From Streptomyces liangshanensis (GTDB lineage: Bacteria; Actinomycetota; Actinomycetes; Streptomycetales; Streptomycetaceae): 64,000 nucleotides of DNA. The position numbers were made by a program, and so were the translations under genes. The notes beneath the pieces were generated by a model. It was given only the letters and a program-made list of their open reading frames with translations, was not told where the DNA came from and searched no databases. Where the stretch lies: the NCBI RefSeq assembly GCF_011694815.1, contig NZ_CP050177.1, forward strand, positions 4,565,001 through 4,629,000, in the 5' to 3' direction. Positions 43,045 through 52,096 of this stretch are shown here, piece by piece (the stretch's first letter is position 1; each line of letters begins with the position of its first letter).

Positions 43045-43103
43045 ACCAGGTGGTACGGACGGCGGCCCCAGGCCTTTCACGAGCGCGAACGTATCCTCGA
43101 AGG

Positions 43104-45815
43104 ATGACGACGCACGTGCCTGATCAGCCCAGGGCCGGACGACCCAGCTCACCGCAGGCCGACACCTCCGCCCGCGCCGAGGCCGACGCACCGACCGCGC
43201 CCGCACCCCTCTCCGCCGCCCCCACCGCCAACTCCATGCGGCGGGCGCTGAAACGGGCCCGGGACGGCGTCGCGCTCGACGTCGGCGAGGCGGCCGTCCT
43301 CCTCCAGGCGCGCGGCGACGACCTCACCGACCTCTGCGCGTCGGCCGCGCGCGTCCGGGACGCGGGGCTGGAAGCGGTCGGGCGGCCCGGGATCATCACG
43401 TACTCCCGCAAGGTCTTCATCCCCCTGACCCGCCTGTGCCGCGACAAGTGCCACTACTGCACGTTCGTGACCGTGCCCGGCAAGCTCCGCCGCGCCGGGC
43501 ACGGCATGTTCCTCTCGCCCGACGAGGTCCTGGCCATCGCCCGGCGCGGCGCCGAGATGGGCTGCAAGGAAGCGCTGTTCACGCTCGGTGACCGGCCCGA
43601 GGACCGGTGGCCCGAGGCGCGGGAGTGGCTGGAGGCCGAGGGGTACGACGACACCCTCGCCTACGTACGGGCCATGGCCATCCGCGTCCTGGAGGAGACC
43701 GGCCTGCTGCCGCACCTCAACCCCGGGGTCATGACGTGGACGGACCTCCAGCGGCTCAAGCCGGTCGCCCCCTCGATGGGCATGATGCTGGAGACGACCG
43801 CGACCCGCCTGTGGAGCGAGCCCGGCGGCCCGCACCACGGCTCGCCCGACAAGGAGCCGGCCGTCCGGCTGCGGGTGCTGGAGGACGCGGGGCGCTCGAA
43901 CGTCCCGTTCACCAGCGGCATCCTGATCGGCATCGGCGAGACGTACGAGGAGCGCGCCGAGGCGCTGTTCGCGCTGCGCAAGACGGCCCGCGCCTATCAC
44001 GGGCTCCAGGAGTTCATCATCCAGAACTTCCGCGCCAAGCCGGACACGGCCATGCGCGGGATGCCGGACGCCGACCTGTACGAGCTGGCCGCGGCGATCG
44101 CCGTGACCCGGCACATCATGGGCCCGTCGGCGCGCGTGCAGGCGCCGCCGAACCTGGTCGACCGCGAGTACGCGCTCATGATCGGCGCGGGCATCGACGA
44201 CTGGGGCGGCGTCTCGCCGCTGACCCCCGACCACGTCAACCCCGAGCGGCCGTGGCCGATGGTGGACGAGTTGGCCGAGCGGACCGCCGCCGCCGGATTC
44301 GCGCTGCGGGAACGGCTCACCATCTACCCGGAGTTCCTCCAGCGCGGCGAACCATGGCTGGACCCCCGCCTGATGCCGCACGTCCGGGCGCTGTCCGACC
44401 CGGAGACGGGCCTCGCGCGCGAGGACGTCACGCCGGCCGGGATCCCCTGGCAGGAACCGGACGAGGGCTTCACCTCCTCCGGCCGCACCGACCTGCACCA
44501 CACGATCGACACGGAGGGCCGTACGTCCGACCGCCGTGACGACTTCGACCACGTGTACGGCGACTGGGACGAGCTGCGCGAGGCCGCCGCGCCCGGCATG
44601 GTGCCCTCCCGCATCGACGCGGACGTCAAGCAGGCGCTCTCGCAGGCCGCCGCCGACCCGACGAAGCTCACCGACGACGAGGCCCTGGCGCTGCTGCACG
44701 CGGACGGTCCCGCGCTGGACGCGCTGACCCGGATCGCCGACACGCTGCGCCGCGACGTGGTCGGCGACGACGTCACGTACATCGTCACGCGGAACATCAA
44801 CTTCACCAACGTCTGCTACACCGGCTGCCGTTTCTGCGCCTTCGCCCAGCGCCGTACGGACGCCGACGCGTACACCCTCTCCCTCGACCAGGTCGCCGAC
44901 CGCGCCGAACAGGCCTGGGAGGTGGGCGCGGTGGAGGTCTGCATGCAGGGCGGCATCCACCCGGACCTGCCGGGCACCGCGTACTTCGACATCGCCCGCG
45001 CGGTGAAGAAGCGCGTCCCGGGCATGCACGTCCACGCCTTCTCGCCGATGGAGGTCGTCAACGGCGCCTCGCGCACGGGCCTTTCGATCCGCGAGTGGCT
45101 GACGGCCGCCAAGGAAGCCGGACTCGACTCGATCCCGGGCACGGCGGCGGAGATCCTGGACGACGAGGTGCGCTGGATCCTCACCAAGGGCAAGCTGCCG
45201 ACGGCCACGTGGATCGAGGTCGTGAAGACGGCGCACGAGCTGGGCATCCGCTCCAGCTCCACGATGATGTACGGCCATGTCGACCAGCCGCGCCACTGGC
45301 TGGGCCACTTCCGCACGCTGTCGCGGATCCAGCAGGAGACGGGCGGCTTCACGGAGTTCGTGACGCTGCCCTTCATCCACACCAACGCCCCCGTCTACCT
45401 GGCCGGCATCGCCCGCCCCGGCCCGACGGACCGCGACAACCGCGCGGTGATGGCGATGGCCCGCCTCCTCCTGCACCCCCACATCACCAACATCCAGACC
45501 AGCTGGGTGAAGCTGGGCACGGAGGGCGCGGCGGAGATGCTCCGCTCGGGCGCGAACGACCTGGGCGGCACGCTGATGGAGGAGACCATCTCCCGTATGG
45601 CGGGCTCCAGTTACGGTTCGTACCGCTCGGTCAAGGACCTGACCGCCATCGCCGAGGCGGCGGGCCGCCCGTCCCGCCCGAGGACCACCCTGTACGGCGA
45701 GGTCCCCGCGGAACGCGTGGCCACGGCCAAGGCCTCGGACGGCCACCTCCCGCAGCTTCTGCCCCTGCTGTCCAACGAGGTGGCGGCCGGCGGACTGGTG
45801 CCCAACGAGGCGTGA
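43104..45815 (+). CDS. fbiC: FO synthase, bifunctional radical-SAM enzyme
   Basis: A 903-residue fusion of CofG and CofH. It makes 7,8-didemethyl-8-hydroxy-5-deazariboflavin (FO), the chromophore of coenzyme F420, from a pyrimidine precursor and tyrosine. The N-terminal CofG half has the radical-SAM cluster CRDKCHYC (near residue 113). The C-terminal CofH half has CYTGCRFC (near 572). The intervening segment is about 100 residues. HINPG-type motifs such as [11 protein letters not shown] and [10 protein letters not shown] are conserved. The first 45 residues are Ala/Pro-rich and variable. ATG at 43104 is preferred over the much longer frame that starts at 41103 and is antisense to the metallohydrolase. 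Confidence 0.96.
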   Translation: MTTHVPDQPRAGRPSSPQADTSARAEADAPTAPAPLSAAPTANSMRRALKRARDGVALDVGEAAVLLQARGDDLTDLCASAARVRDAGLEAVGRPGIITYSRKVFIPLTRLCRDKCHYCTFVTVPGKLRRAGHGMFLSPDEVLAIARRGAEMGCKEALFTLGDRPEDRWPEAREWLEAEGYDDTLAYVRAMAIRVLEETGLLPHLNPGVMTWTDLQRLKPVAPSMGMMLETTATRLWSEPGGPHHGSPDKEPAVRLRVLEDAGRSNVPFTSGILIGIGETYEERAEALFALRKTARAYHGLQEFIIQNFRAKPDTAMRGMPDADLYELAAAIAVTRHIMGPSARVQAPPNLVDREYALMIGAGIDDWGGVSPLTPDHVNPERPWPMVDELAERTAAAGFALRERLTIYPEFLQRGEPWLDPRLMPHVRALSDPETGLAREDVTPAGIPWQEPDEGFTSSGRTDLHHTIDTEGRTSDRRDDFDHVYGDWDELREAAAPGMVPSRIDADVKQALSQAAADPTKLTDDEALALLHADGPALDALTRIADTLRRDVVGDDVTYIVTRNINFTNVCYTGCRFCAFAQRRTDADAYTLSLDQVADRAEQAWEVGAVEVCMQGGIHPDLPGTAYFDIARAVKKRVPGMHVHAFSPMEVVNGASRTGLSIREWLTAAKEAGLDSIPGTAAEILDDEVRWILTKGKLPTATWIEVVKTAHELGIRSSSTMMYGHVDQPRHWLGHFRTLSRIQQETGGFTEFVTLPFIHTNAPVYLAGIARPGPTDRDNRAVMAMARLLLHPHITNIQTSWVKLGTEGAAEMLRSGANDLGGTLMEETISRMAGSSYGSYRSVKDLTAIAEAAGRPSRPRTTLYGEVPAERVATAKASDGHLPQLLPLLSNEVAAGGLVPNEA

Positions 45816-45850
45816 AATCACGTGGGTTGTGTCAGTGATCGTTGTTAACG

Positions 45851-45888
45851 TCCCCTTCGGCCCGTCGAAACCCGGCGGCCGAAGGGGA
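45851..45888. promoter_or_regulatory. Hairpin overlapping the ribosome-binding site of the LamG gene
   Basis: Perfect 12-base stem: TCCCCTTCGGCC (45851-45862) with GGCCGAAGGGGA (45877-45888), loop of 14 bases. The right arm contains most of the AAGGGGAGG ribosome-binding site for the GTG at 45899. It may also end fbiC transcription (stop at 45813-45815). Confidence 0.7.
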
Positions 45889-45898
45889 GGAACAGCAC

Positions 45899-48043
45899 GT
45901 GACCAGGCATGCGGCACGAAGACGCTTCGCGACGGTGGCACTCGCCGTCGCGGCGGTGGTGGCGGGGCAGAACGGGGCGGTGGCGGCGGCGCCTCCGGAG
46001 AACCTGCCGCCGCGGCAGCCGGTGGTGGCCGATCTCCAGACCGACACCAAGCCCTGCGCGGCGGGGGAGACCCGGACGTACGTGGGCGAGGCGCCGGTTC
46101 TGCGCGCGGTCCTGTACGACCCGGAGGAGGACAATCGGCCGGGTGAATTCTCCGGTGTCAAAGGCGAGTTCGAGGCATGGTGGCAGAACGCCGACGGCGT
46201 CGAACAGCGCCTGACCCACCTCACCACCCAGCTCGGGTCGGGCCAGACCGCCCAGTGGCGCCTGCCCTCCGACATCGCGGCGAACACCGTCGTCTCCTGG
46301 CGGGTCAGGGCCGACGACGGCAAGGCCGTGTCGCCCTGGAGTTCCGACGGGACAGGCGCCGTCTGCGAGTTCATCCGTGACGACGTGAGCCCGGACCGCC
46401 CCGTCGTCTCCTCGCCCGAGTACCCGGAGAACGTCTTCTGGTCGGACGGGGTCGGGAACTACGGCTCGTTCACGTTCGACTCGCCGTCCGACGACGTCGT
46501 GGCCTACCAGTACCGCTTCCTCGGAGGTCCCGGGCGCACCGTCGAGGCGGCCACGCCCGGCGGCCCGGCCACCATTCGGTTCGTCCCGCTGAGGCAGGCG
46601 CCCGAGTCGCTCGAAGTCCGCGCGATCGACCGCGCGGGACGCAGCAGTCCGACCGTGTACTACCGGTTCTACGTCCAGGCCGGCCGTGTCCCGACCGGGC
46701 AGTGGAAGCTGGCCGACGCCCCGGGCGCGCGAACCGCCGCCGCCGAGACGGGCCCGGCGGCCCGGGCCGGCAGCGGCGTCACCTTCGGGGCGGCGGCCCC
46801 ACCCGGCACCGGCCTCACCTCCACCGCCCGGCTGGACGGCACCGGCCACGGCTTCCTGACCCCCGGCGCCTCCGTCGTCGACACGGCGAAGACCTTCGCG
46901 GTCGGCGCCTGGGTACGCCCCGGCCGGACGGACCGGGACATGACCGTCGTCAGCCAGGACGCCGACGCCGACACCGCGCGTACCCCGGCGTTCAGCCTCG
47001 CCTCGCGCACCGGCGACGCGGGTCCCGAGTGGACGTTCGCCTTCGGCGGCGCCCGCGTGTCCGGCGGCTCGCCCGAGGCGGGCGAATGGGCCTACGTGCT
47101 GGGCCAGTTCAACACCGAGACCGGCACGGCGCGGCTGTACGTCAACGGTGAGGAGGCCGGTACGGAGCAGGCGGCCACCGCCGCGCCGAGCACCGGCGCC
47201 CTCCAGATCGGACGGGCGCGCGGGACGGACGGGTACCGGGACCGCTGGCAGGGCGAGGTCGCGGATGTGCGGACGTACGACCGGCTCGTCGTACCCGATG
47301 AGGTGACCGAACTGGCCAGGCGCGTACCCGAACGGCGCGGCCACTGGTCGCTGGAGAGCGAGCGGGACGGTGCCAGCCCCGAGCTGTACGACGGCGCGCC
47401 GCTGCGCCTCGCGTCCGGCGCGACCCTCCACCGGGGACCCGACCCGGCCTGCATCCCGGACATCGATCCGGACTGCCCGGTGGTGCGTTACGCGCTCGTC
47501 GGTGACGGCGACCTGGAGCTGGACGGGACCGGCGGCCACGCCTCCACGGACGGGCCGGTGGTCGACACCGGCGACAGCTTCTCCATCGGTGTGGTGGTCC
47601 GACTCCCCGAGGACGAAGGGGAACACCCCATGACCGTCCTGTCCCAGGGCGGACAGTACGGCGACGCGTTCAAGCTGCGCTACGTGCCCTCCTCCTACCA
47701 GTGGCAGTTGGTGGTGTCCGCGTCCGACGAACCGGGCGCCGAGGAGACGATCGTGAGCGAGACCCGGTCGGCGGAGGACGTGCAGCGCCTCGCGGTGGTC
47801 TACGACGACGCGACCGACCGGATCACCCTCTACGTGGACGGCTTCGCCGGCCCGGACGCCACGGCCACCGTCCGGAGCCTGTGGACCAGCGGCGGCGGGC
47901 TCCAGGTCGGGCGGGCCAGAACGGCCGACGGCTGGGGTGAGTACCTGCACGGCGTCGTGGACGAGGTGCACGCCTACGCCGGGGCCCTCCGGTCCTCCGA
48001 CATCAGCGCCCTCGGCCACGGCACGGAACCCTGCCTCTGCTGA
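45899..48043 (+). CDS. Secreted LamG-domain protein
   Basis: A 714-residue exported protein with a signal peptide (RRRFATVALAVAAVVAGQNG). The N-terminal 260 residues are beta-sandwich-like and contain W-rich segments such as FEAWWQNADG and WRVRADDGKAVSPWS. Two concanavalin A-like LamG domains follow (about 280-470 and 520-705), each with the FAVGAWVRPG or FSIGVVVRLP strand and RLYVNGEEAG or TLYVDGFAG. It is likely a cell-surface or secreted carbohydrate- or protein-binding protein. GTG at 45899 is chosen because of AGGGGAGG eight bases upstream, which is buried in a hairpin. Confidence 0.85.
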   Translation: MTRHAARRRFATVALAVAAVVAGQNGAVAAAPPENLPPRQPVVADLQTDTKPCAAGETRTYVGEAPVLRAVLYDPEEDNRPGEFSGVKGEFEAWWQNADGVEQRLTHLTTQLGSGQTAQWRLPSDIAANTVVSWRVRADDGKAVSPWSSDGTGAVCEFIRDDVSPDRPVVSSPEYPENVFWSDGVGNYGSFTFDSPSDDVVAYQYRFLGGPGRTVEAATPGGPATIRFVPLRQAPESLEVRAIDRAGRSSPTVYYRFYVQAGRVPTGQWKLADAPGARTAAAETGPAARAGSGVTFGAAAPPGTGLTSTARLDGTGHGFLTPGASVVDTAKTFAVGAWVRPGRTDRDMTVVSQDADADTARTPAFSLASRTGDAGPEWTFAFGGARVSGGSPEAGEWAYVLGQFNTETGTARLYVNGEEAGTEQAATAAPSTGALQIGRARGTDGYRDRWQGEVADVRTYDRLVVPDEVTELARRVPERRGHWSLESERDGASPELYDGAPLRLASGATLHRGPDPACIPDIDPDCPVVRYALVGDGDLELDGTGGHASTDGPVVDTGDSFSIGVVVRLPEDEGEHPMTVLSQGGQYGDAFKLRYVPSSYQWQLVVSASDEPGAEETIVSETRSAEDVQRLAVVYDDATDRITLYVDGFAGPDATATVRSLWTSGGGLQVGRARTADGWGEYLHGVVDEVHAYAGALRSSDISALGHGTEPCLC

Positions 48044-48120
48044 TCCCTTTCACCCCTCGGCCCCTCCCCGCCCGGCTGCCACACTGGCGTGAGCCGGACG
48101 ACGAGGAGGGGCCGAGGCGT

Positions 48121-50766
48121 ATGGCGGGGCGGGAGCAGGGGGGTGGGCGGGGCGGGCCCGTGTCCATGGCCGAGTTGATCCGGCGGCGGCAGCGGTTCGT
48201 CGGGCGGCGGGCCGAACTGGGCGCCTTCCGGGACAACTTGGGCCTCGCCCCCGACGACGAGGCCCATCGCTTCCTCTTCCACGTCCACGGCATCGCGGGC
48301 GTCGGCAAGACCTCGCTCGTCCGCGAGTGGGAGAAGACCGCGCGCGAGTGCGGGGCGCTCACCGCGTACGTGGACGACACCGTGAACAGCGTGCCCGAGG
48401 CGCTTGCCGCCATCAGCGCCGAATGCGCGCGCCAGGGGTTCCCGTTGAAGCGGCTGGACCGGCTCCTGGAGACGTACCGGCAGCGCCGCCACGAGGCAGA
48501 GTCTGCGTCGGCGGCCGTCACGCTCGGCCCGGCCGAGACGGGAGAGGCGGGGGAGGCCGCCGGGGCCGGGCAGCAGGGCGGCGGGCCTTCCGCCGGCAGT
48601 ACCGCCCTCGCCGCCGCCGGGGCGATCGGGCTCGGCATGATCCCGGTCGTCGGGGCCTTCGCCGGCGCCGTCGACACCACCCGTCTTGCCGAGGGCACCG
48701 ACCGCCTGCGGGCCGCGCTCAGCGCGCGCTTCCGCAACCCGGACGACCTGCGGCTGGTCCTGGCCCCCGACGTCGTCCTGACCCCCGTCCTCGTCGACGA
48801 GTTGACGGATGCCCTGCGCCAAGTCCCCTGGGTGACCCTCTTCTTCGACACGTACGAACGCACCTCCCCGTTCCTTGGTGGCTGGTTGCACGACCTGATG
48901 ACCACCGAGCGGTACGGGCGGCTCCCCCTCCAGGTCGTCGTGACGCTCGCCGGGCGGGAGCCGTTCGACACCGCACTGTGGGAGGGCTTCGCGGACTTCA
49001 TGACCGACGTACGCCTCGATCCGTTCACCGAGGACGAGAGCCGGCGGCTCCTCGCGGCGCGGTCCGTCACGGAGGAGACGGTCGTCGCGGAGGTGCTGCG
49101 GCTCTCCGGCGGCCTGCCCGTCCTCGTCTCGACCCTCGCCCAGAACCGGCCCGCCGACCCGGACGACGTCGGCGACCCCAGCGCGACCGCCGTCGAACGC
49201 TTCCTCAAGTGGGAGCGGGACCCCCTGCGACGGCGTGTCGCCCTGGACTGCGCCCTGCCGCGCGCCCTCGACGAGGACGTGTTCCTGGCGGTGGTCGAGG
49301 GGGAGGAGGACGCCGGGATCGCGGGCGCGGCGGGACTGTACGACTGGCTGCGCGCCCTGCCCTTCGTCACCGGGACGCCCGCGGCGCGGGACGCCGGGCT
49401 CCGCTACCACGACGTCGTCCGCGCCCCCATGCTCCGCCTGCGCAGGACCCGTTCGCCGCGCGGCTGGACCGCCCGGCACACCGCGCTCGCCCGCCACTTC
49501 ACCGCCTGGCGGGAGGAGGCGGAGGCGGAGACGGGCACGGCCGAGGCGGAGATGGGCACGGCCGTGGCGGCGACCGGCGCGGAGGCGGGGGCGCGGGACG
49601 GGACGGGCGCGCGGGAGCGGACCGGTCCCCGCGCCGACGAGCCCTGGGAGAGCGCCCGTTGGCGCGCGCTGCGCCTGGAGGAGACGTACCACTCCCTCTG
49701 CGCGACCCCGGCGACCGCCCTCCCCACCGCCCTGCGCGACGTGGCCGAGGCCTGCCGCGAGGGCGTGGGCGCCGCCCGGCGCTGCGCGCTGGCCCTGGCG
49801 GAGGCGGGGGAGGACACGGACGACGCGGCGGTACGGGAGTGGGGGCGGCGGCTCGGCGCGGCGCTGGGCGACGACGGGACGGGCGTACGGAACGCCCTCG
49901 GCCTCCTCCTCGACGCAACCGCCCTGGACCCGGCGGGGCGCGCGGTCGCGCACCGGGTACGCGGCCGCGTGCTCAGCGCCGACGGCCGGTACGAGCAGGC
50001 GCTCGCCGACTTCGACCGGTCCGTCGCCCTCGTCCCCGACCGGTACGAGGCGTACCTCGACCGGGGCATCACCCACCGCAGGCGCGGAGACACCGGGGCG
50101 GCCCTCGCCGACTTCCACCGCGCCGACGAACTGGCCCCGGACACCGCGTGGGTCCTCCGGGCCTGGGGGGAGGCGCTGCGCGGGGCAGGCCGGTACGAGG
50201 AGGCGGTGGCCCTGCTGGACCGGGCCATCGCGGCCGCGCCGGGGAACGCGTACGCGATCGCCAGCCGCGGCGGCGCCCTGCACCGGCTGGGCCGGACGGC
50301 CGAGGCCCTCGCCGACCTCGACCGCGCGGTGGCGCTGGACGGCGGCTACCTGTGGGCCCTGGTGCGCAGAGGGCGGCTGCATGTCGCGACGGGGGCGCCG
50401 GACCTGGCCCTCGCCGACCTGGACCGGGCGGCGGAGATCGCGCCGGACAGCGACTGGATCGCGTCGGAGCGGGGCGAGATCCACCGCCTCTCGGGCCGCT
50501 ACGAGGACGCGGACCGCGAACTGACCCGCTGCCTGGCCCTCAACCCCGACCACCTCTCGGCCCTCGCGAGCCGCGGAGCCGTACGCCACCACCTGAACCG
50601 CCCCACCGAGGCCCTCGCGGACCTGGACCGCGCGATCGCCCTGGGACCCGACTACACATGGGCCCTCGCGTACCGGGAACAGGTACGGATCGAGTACGGC
50701 GAACAGGTACGAGCGGAATCGGCCGGTCAGCGGCGAGACCCGGAAGGGCCGCGGAACCCGGCATGA
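48121..50766 (+). CDS. STAND-type NTPase with TPR repeats
   Basis: An 881-residue soluble protein. Walker A is HGIAGVGKTSLV (about 56-67) and PWVTLFFDTYER provides the Walker B region, both typical of AAA16/STAND ATPases. A hydrophobic glycine-rich stretch (TALAAAGAIGLGMIPVVGAF) lies between and could insert in a membrane. The middle 200 residues are helical. The C-terminal 270 residues hold about seven TPR-like repeats of about 34 residues (YEQALADFDRSVALVPDRYE, TAEALADLDRAVALDGG). STAND proteins act as sensors and switches; the signal and effector are unknown here. ATG at 48121 follows GGAGGGG. It precedes an ADP-ribosylglycohydrolase homologue on the same strand. Confidence 0.8.
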   Translation: MAGREQGGGRGGPVSMAELIRRRQRFVGRRAELGAFRDNLGLAPDDEAHRFLFHVHGIAGVGKTSLVREWEKTARECGALTAYVDDTVNSVPEALAAISAECARQGFPLKRLDRLLETYRQRRHEAESASAAVTLGPAETGEAGEAAGAGQQGGGPSAGSTALAAAGAIGLGMIPVVGAFAGAVDTTRLAEGTDRLRAALSARFRNPDDLRLVLAPDVVLTPVLVDELTDALRQVPWVTLFFDTYERTSPFLGGWLHDLMTTERYGRLPLQVVVTLAGREPFDTALWEGFADFMTDVRLDPFTEDESRRLLAARSVTEETVVAEVLRLSGGLPVLVSTLAQNRPADPDDVGDPSATAVERFLKWERDPLRRRVALDCALPRALDEDVFLAVVEGEEDAGIAGAAGLYDWLRALPFVTGTPAARDAGLRYHDVVRAPMLRLRRTRSPRGWTARHTALARHFTAWREEAEAETGTAEAEMGTAVAATGAEAGARDGTGARERTGPRADEPWESARWRALRLEETYHSLCATPATALPTALRDVAEACREGVGAARRCALALAEAGEDTDDAAVREWGRRLGAALGDDGTGVRNALGLLLDATALDPAGRAVAHRVRGRVLSADGRYEQALADFDRSVALVPDRYEAYLDRGITHRRRGDTGAALADFHRADELAPDTAWVLRAWGEALRGAGRYEEAVALLDRAIAAAPGNAYAIASRGGALHRLGRTAEALADLDRAVALDGGYLWALVRRGRLHVATGAPDLALADLDRAAEIAPDSDWIASERGEIHRLSGRYEDADRELTRCLALNPDHLSALASRGAVRHHLNRPTEALADLDRAIALGPDYTWALAYREQVRIEYGEQVRAESAGQRRDPEGPRNPA

Positions 50767-50895
50767 CGGACAAGACACGACCTGGGTCCCGCGCGCGATC
50801 GCGCCGCGTCCGCCCGCGCCGCCACCCCCCGTCCCCGTTCGATTACAGTGCTGCGCACCGAGTCGCCGAGAGGCGCGGCGAAGGGAGAGGGGCGC

Positions 50896-52014
50896 GTGAC
50901 CACACCGTCCGGTGCCGCCGTGTGGGGGCGCGCTGAGCAGCAGGACTTCCGCAGCCGGGTACGGGGCTGTCTGCTCGGCGGCGCCGTCGGGGACGCGCTC
51001 GGGGCGGGCGTCGCCGGCCTCACGCTCGACGAGATCCGGGGCGTGCACGGCTCCGACGCGGTCGTCGACTACGTCCCCGCGTACGGGCGCAGGGGCGCCG
51101 TCACCGCCGCCACCCAGCTGACCCTCTTCACCGTCGACGGCCTGATCCGCGCCCAGGTCCGCAGGGACACCGGCGCCTGGCACCCGCCGACCGACGTGCA
51201 CCGCGCGCACCTGCGCTGGGCGGCCACGCAGCGCGACTGGGGGCCCGACCTCCGCCGCAAGGACAACGGCTGGCTCGCGCAGGAGGAGTGGCTGTACGTA
51301 CGCCGCGACCCGACCATCTCGTGCCTGACCGGCTTCGGCGACACGATCATGGGCACGCTCGACCGGCCCAAGAACCCCACCGCGAGGGACGCGGGCGCGC
51401 TCGTACGGTCCGCGCCGTTCGGCCTGCTCGTCGGGTGGGAGCCGCAGTTGGTGTGCCAGCTCGCCGTGGAGTGCGCCGCGCAGACGCACGGCCACCCCAC
51501 CGCGTACCTCTCCGCCGGTGCCTTCGCGGTGATCGTGCACGGCCTGGCCCGGGGCGAGGCGCTGGAGGCGTCGGTCGCGCGGGCCCTGCTCCTGCTCGGC
51601 CCCCGCCCGGGGCACGAACCGGTGTCCCAGGCCCTCCAGGCGGCGCTGGGTGCCGTACGACAGGGCGTCCCCGGGCCGGAACGGATCGCCGCGCTCGGCG
51701 AAGGGCGCGCCGCCGAGGACGCGTTGGCCGTCGCCGTGTACTGCGCCCTCGTGGGGGAGGACATCCGCCACGGGCTGCGCCTCGCCGTCAACCACGACGG
51801 CCCCTCCGGCGCGACCGGCACGCTGTGCGGGGCGCTGCTCGGGACGCTGCACGGGGAGACGGCGCTGCCGCCGGCCTGGCTGGCGGAGCTGGAGGGCCGG
51901 CCGACCCTCCTCGAACTCGCCGACGACTTCGCGATGGAGATGACCCAGGGCCCCGCCCTGCACAGCCCGACGGCCGCGGTGTCCGGCTGGCTGGCGCGCT
52001 ACCCGCGGGGCTGA
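50896..52014 (+). CDS. ADP-ribosylglycohydrolase-fold protein, probably inactive
   Basis: A 372-residue protein of the ADP-ribosylglycohydrolase (DraG/ARH) family. The start RVRGCLLGGAVGDALGAGVA and LTLFTVDGLIRA match closely. The metal-binding motif T-(D/E)-D-T is TAATQ here (residues 70-74), and the C-terminal GDxDx motif reads NHDGPSGATG (299-308), so the key aspartates are replaced by Ala, Pro and Gly. Without the two metal sites hydrolysis is unlikely. It may bind ADP-ribose or ADP-ribosylated protein without cleaving it, or have a different role. GTG at 50896 after GGGAGAGG. It lies 129 bases after the STAND NTPase. Confidence 0.85.
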   Translation: MTTPSGAAVWGRAEQQDFRSRVRGCLLGGAVGDALGAGVAGLTLDEIRGVHGSDAVVDYVPAYGRRGAVTAATQLTLFTVDGLIRAQVRRDTGAWHPPTDVHRAHLRWAATQRDWGPDLRRKDNGWLAQEEWLYVRRDPTISCLTGFGDTIMGTLDRPKNPTARDAGALVRSAPFGLLVGWEPQLVCQLAVECAAQTHGHPTAYLSAGAFAVIVHGLARGEALEASVARALLLLGPRPGHEPVSQALQAALGAVRQGVPGPERIAALGEGRAAEDALAVAVYCALVGEDIRHGLRLAVNHDGPSGATGTLCGALLGTLHGETALPPAWLAELEGRPTLLELADDFAMEMTQGPALHSPTAAVSGWLARYPRG

Positions 52015-52035
52015 GCGTCACGTAGCGGGCACAAC

Positions 52036-52081
52036 GGAGCGCCGGGCGGCCTCGGACCGAACCGCGCCCGCCCGGCGCTCC
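52036..52081. terminator. Hairpin between convergent ARH-like and symporter genes
   Basis: Arms GGAGCGCCGGGCG and CGCCCGGCGCTCC with a 20-base loop, between two convergent genes; likely a bidirectional terminator. Confidence 0.65.
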
Positions 52082-52096
52082 CGTACACGGAAACCC

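Noticed and set aside
41103..43103. N-terminal extension of fbiC by 667 codons
   Set aside because: It is antisense to the secreted metallohydrolase. FbiC proteins begin near the ATG at 43104.
47974..51963. 1329-codon minus-strand frame
   Set aside because: It is antisense to the STAND NTPase and ARH-like genes, a common effect of high GC in third codon positions.
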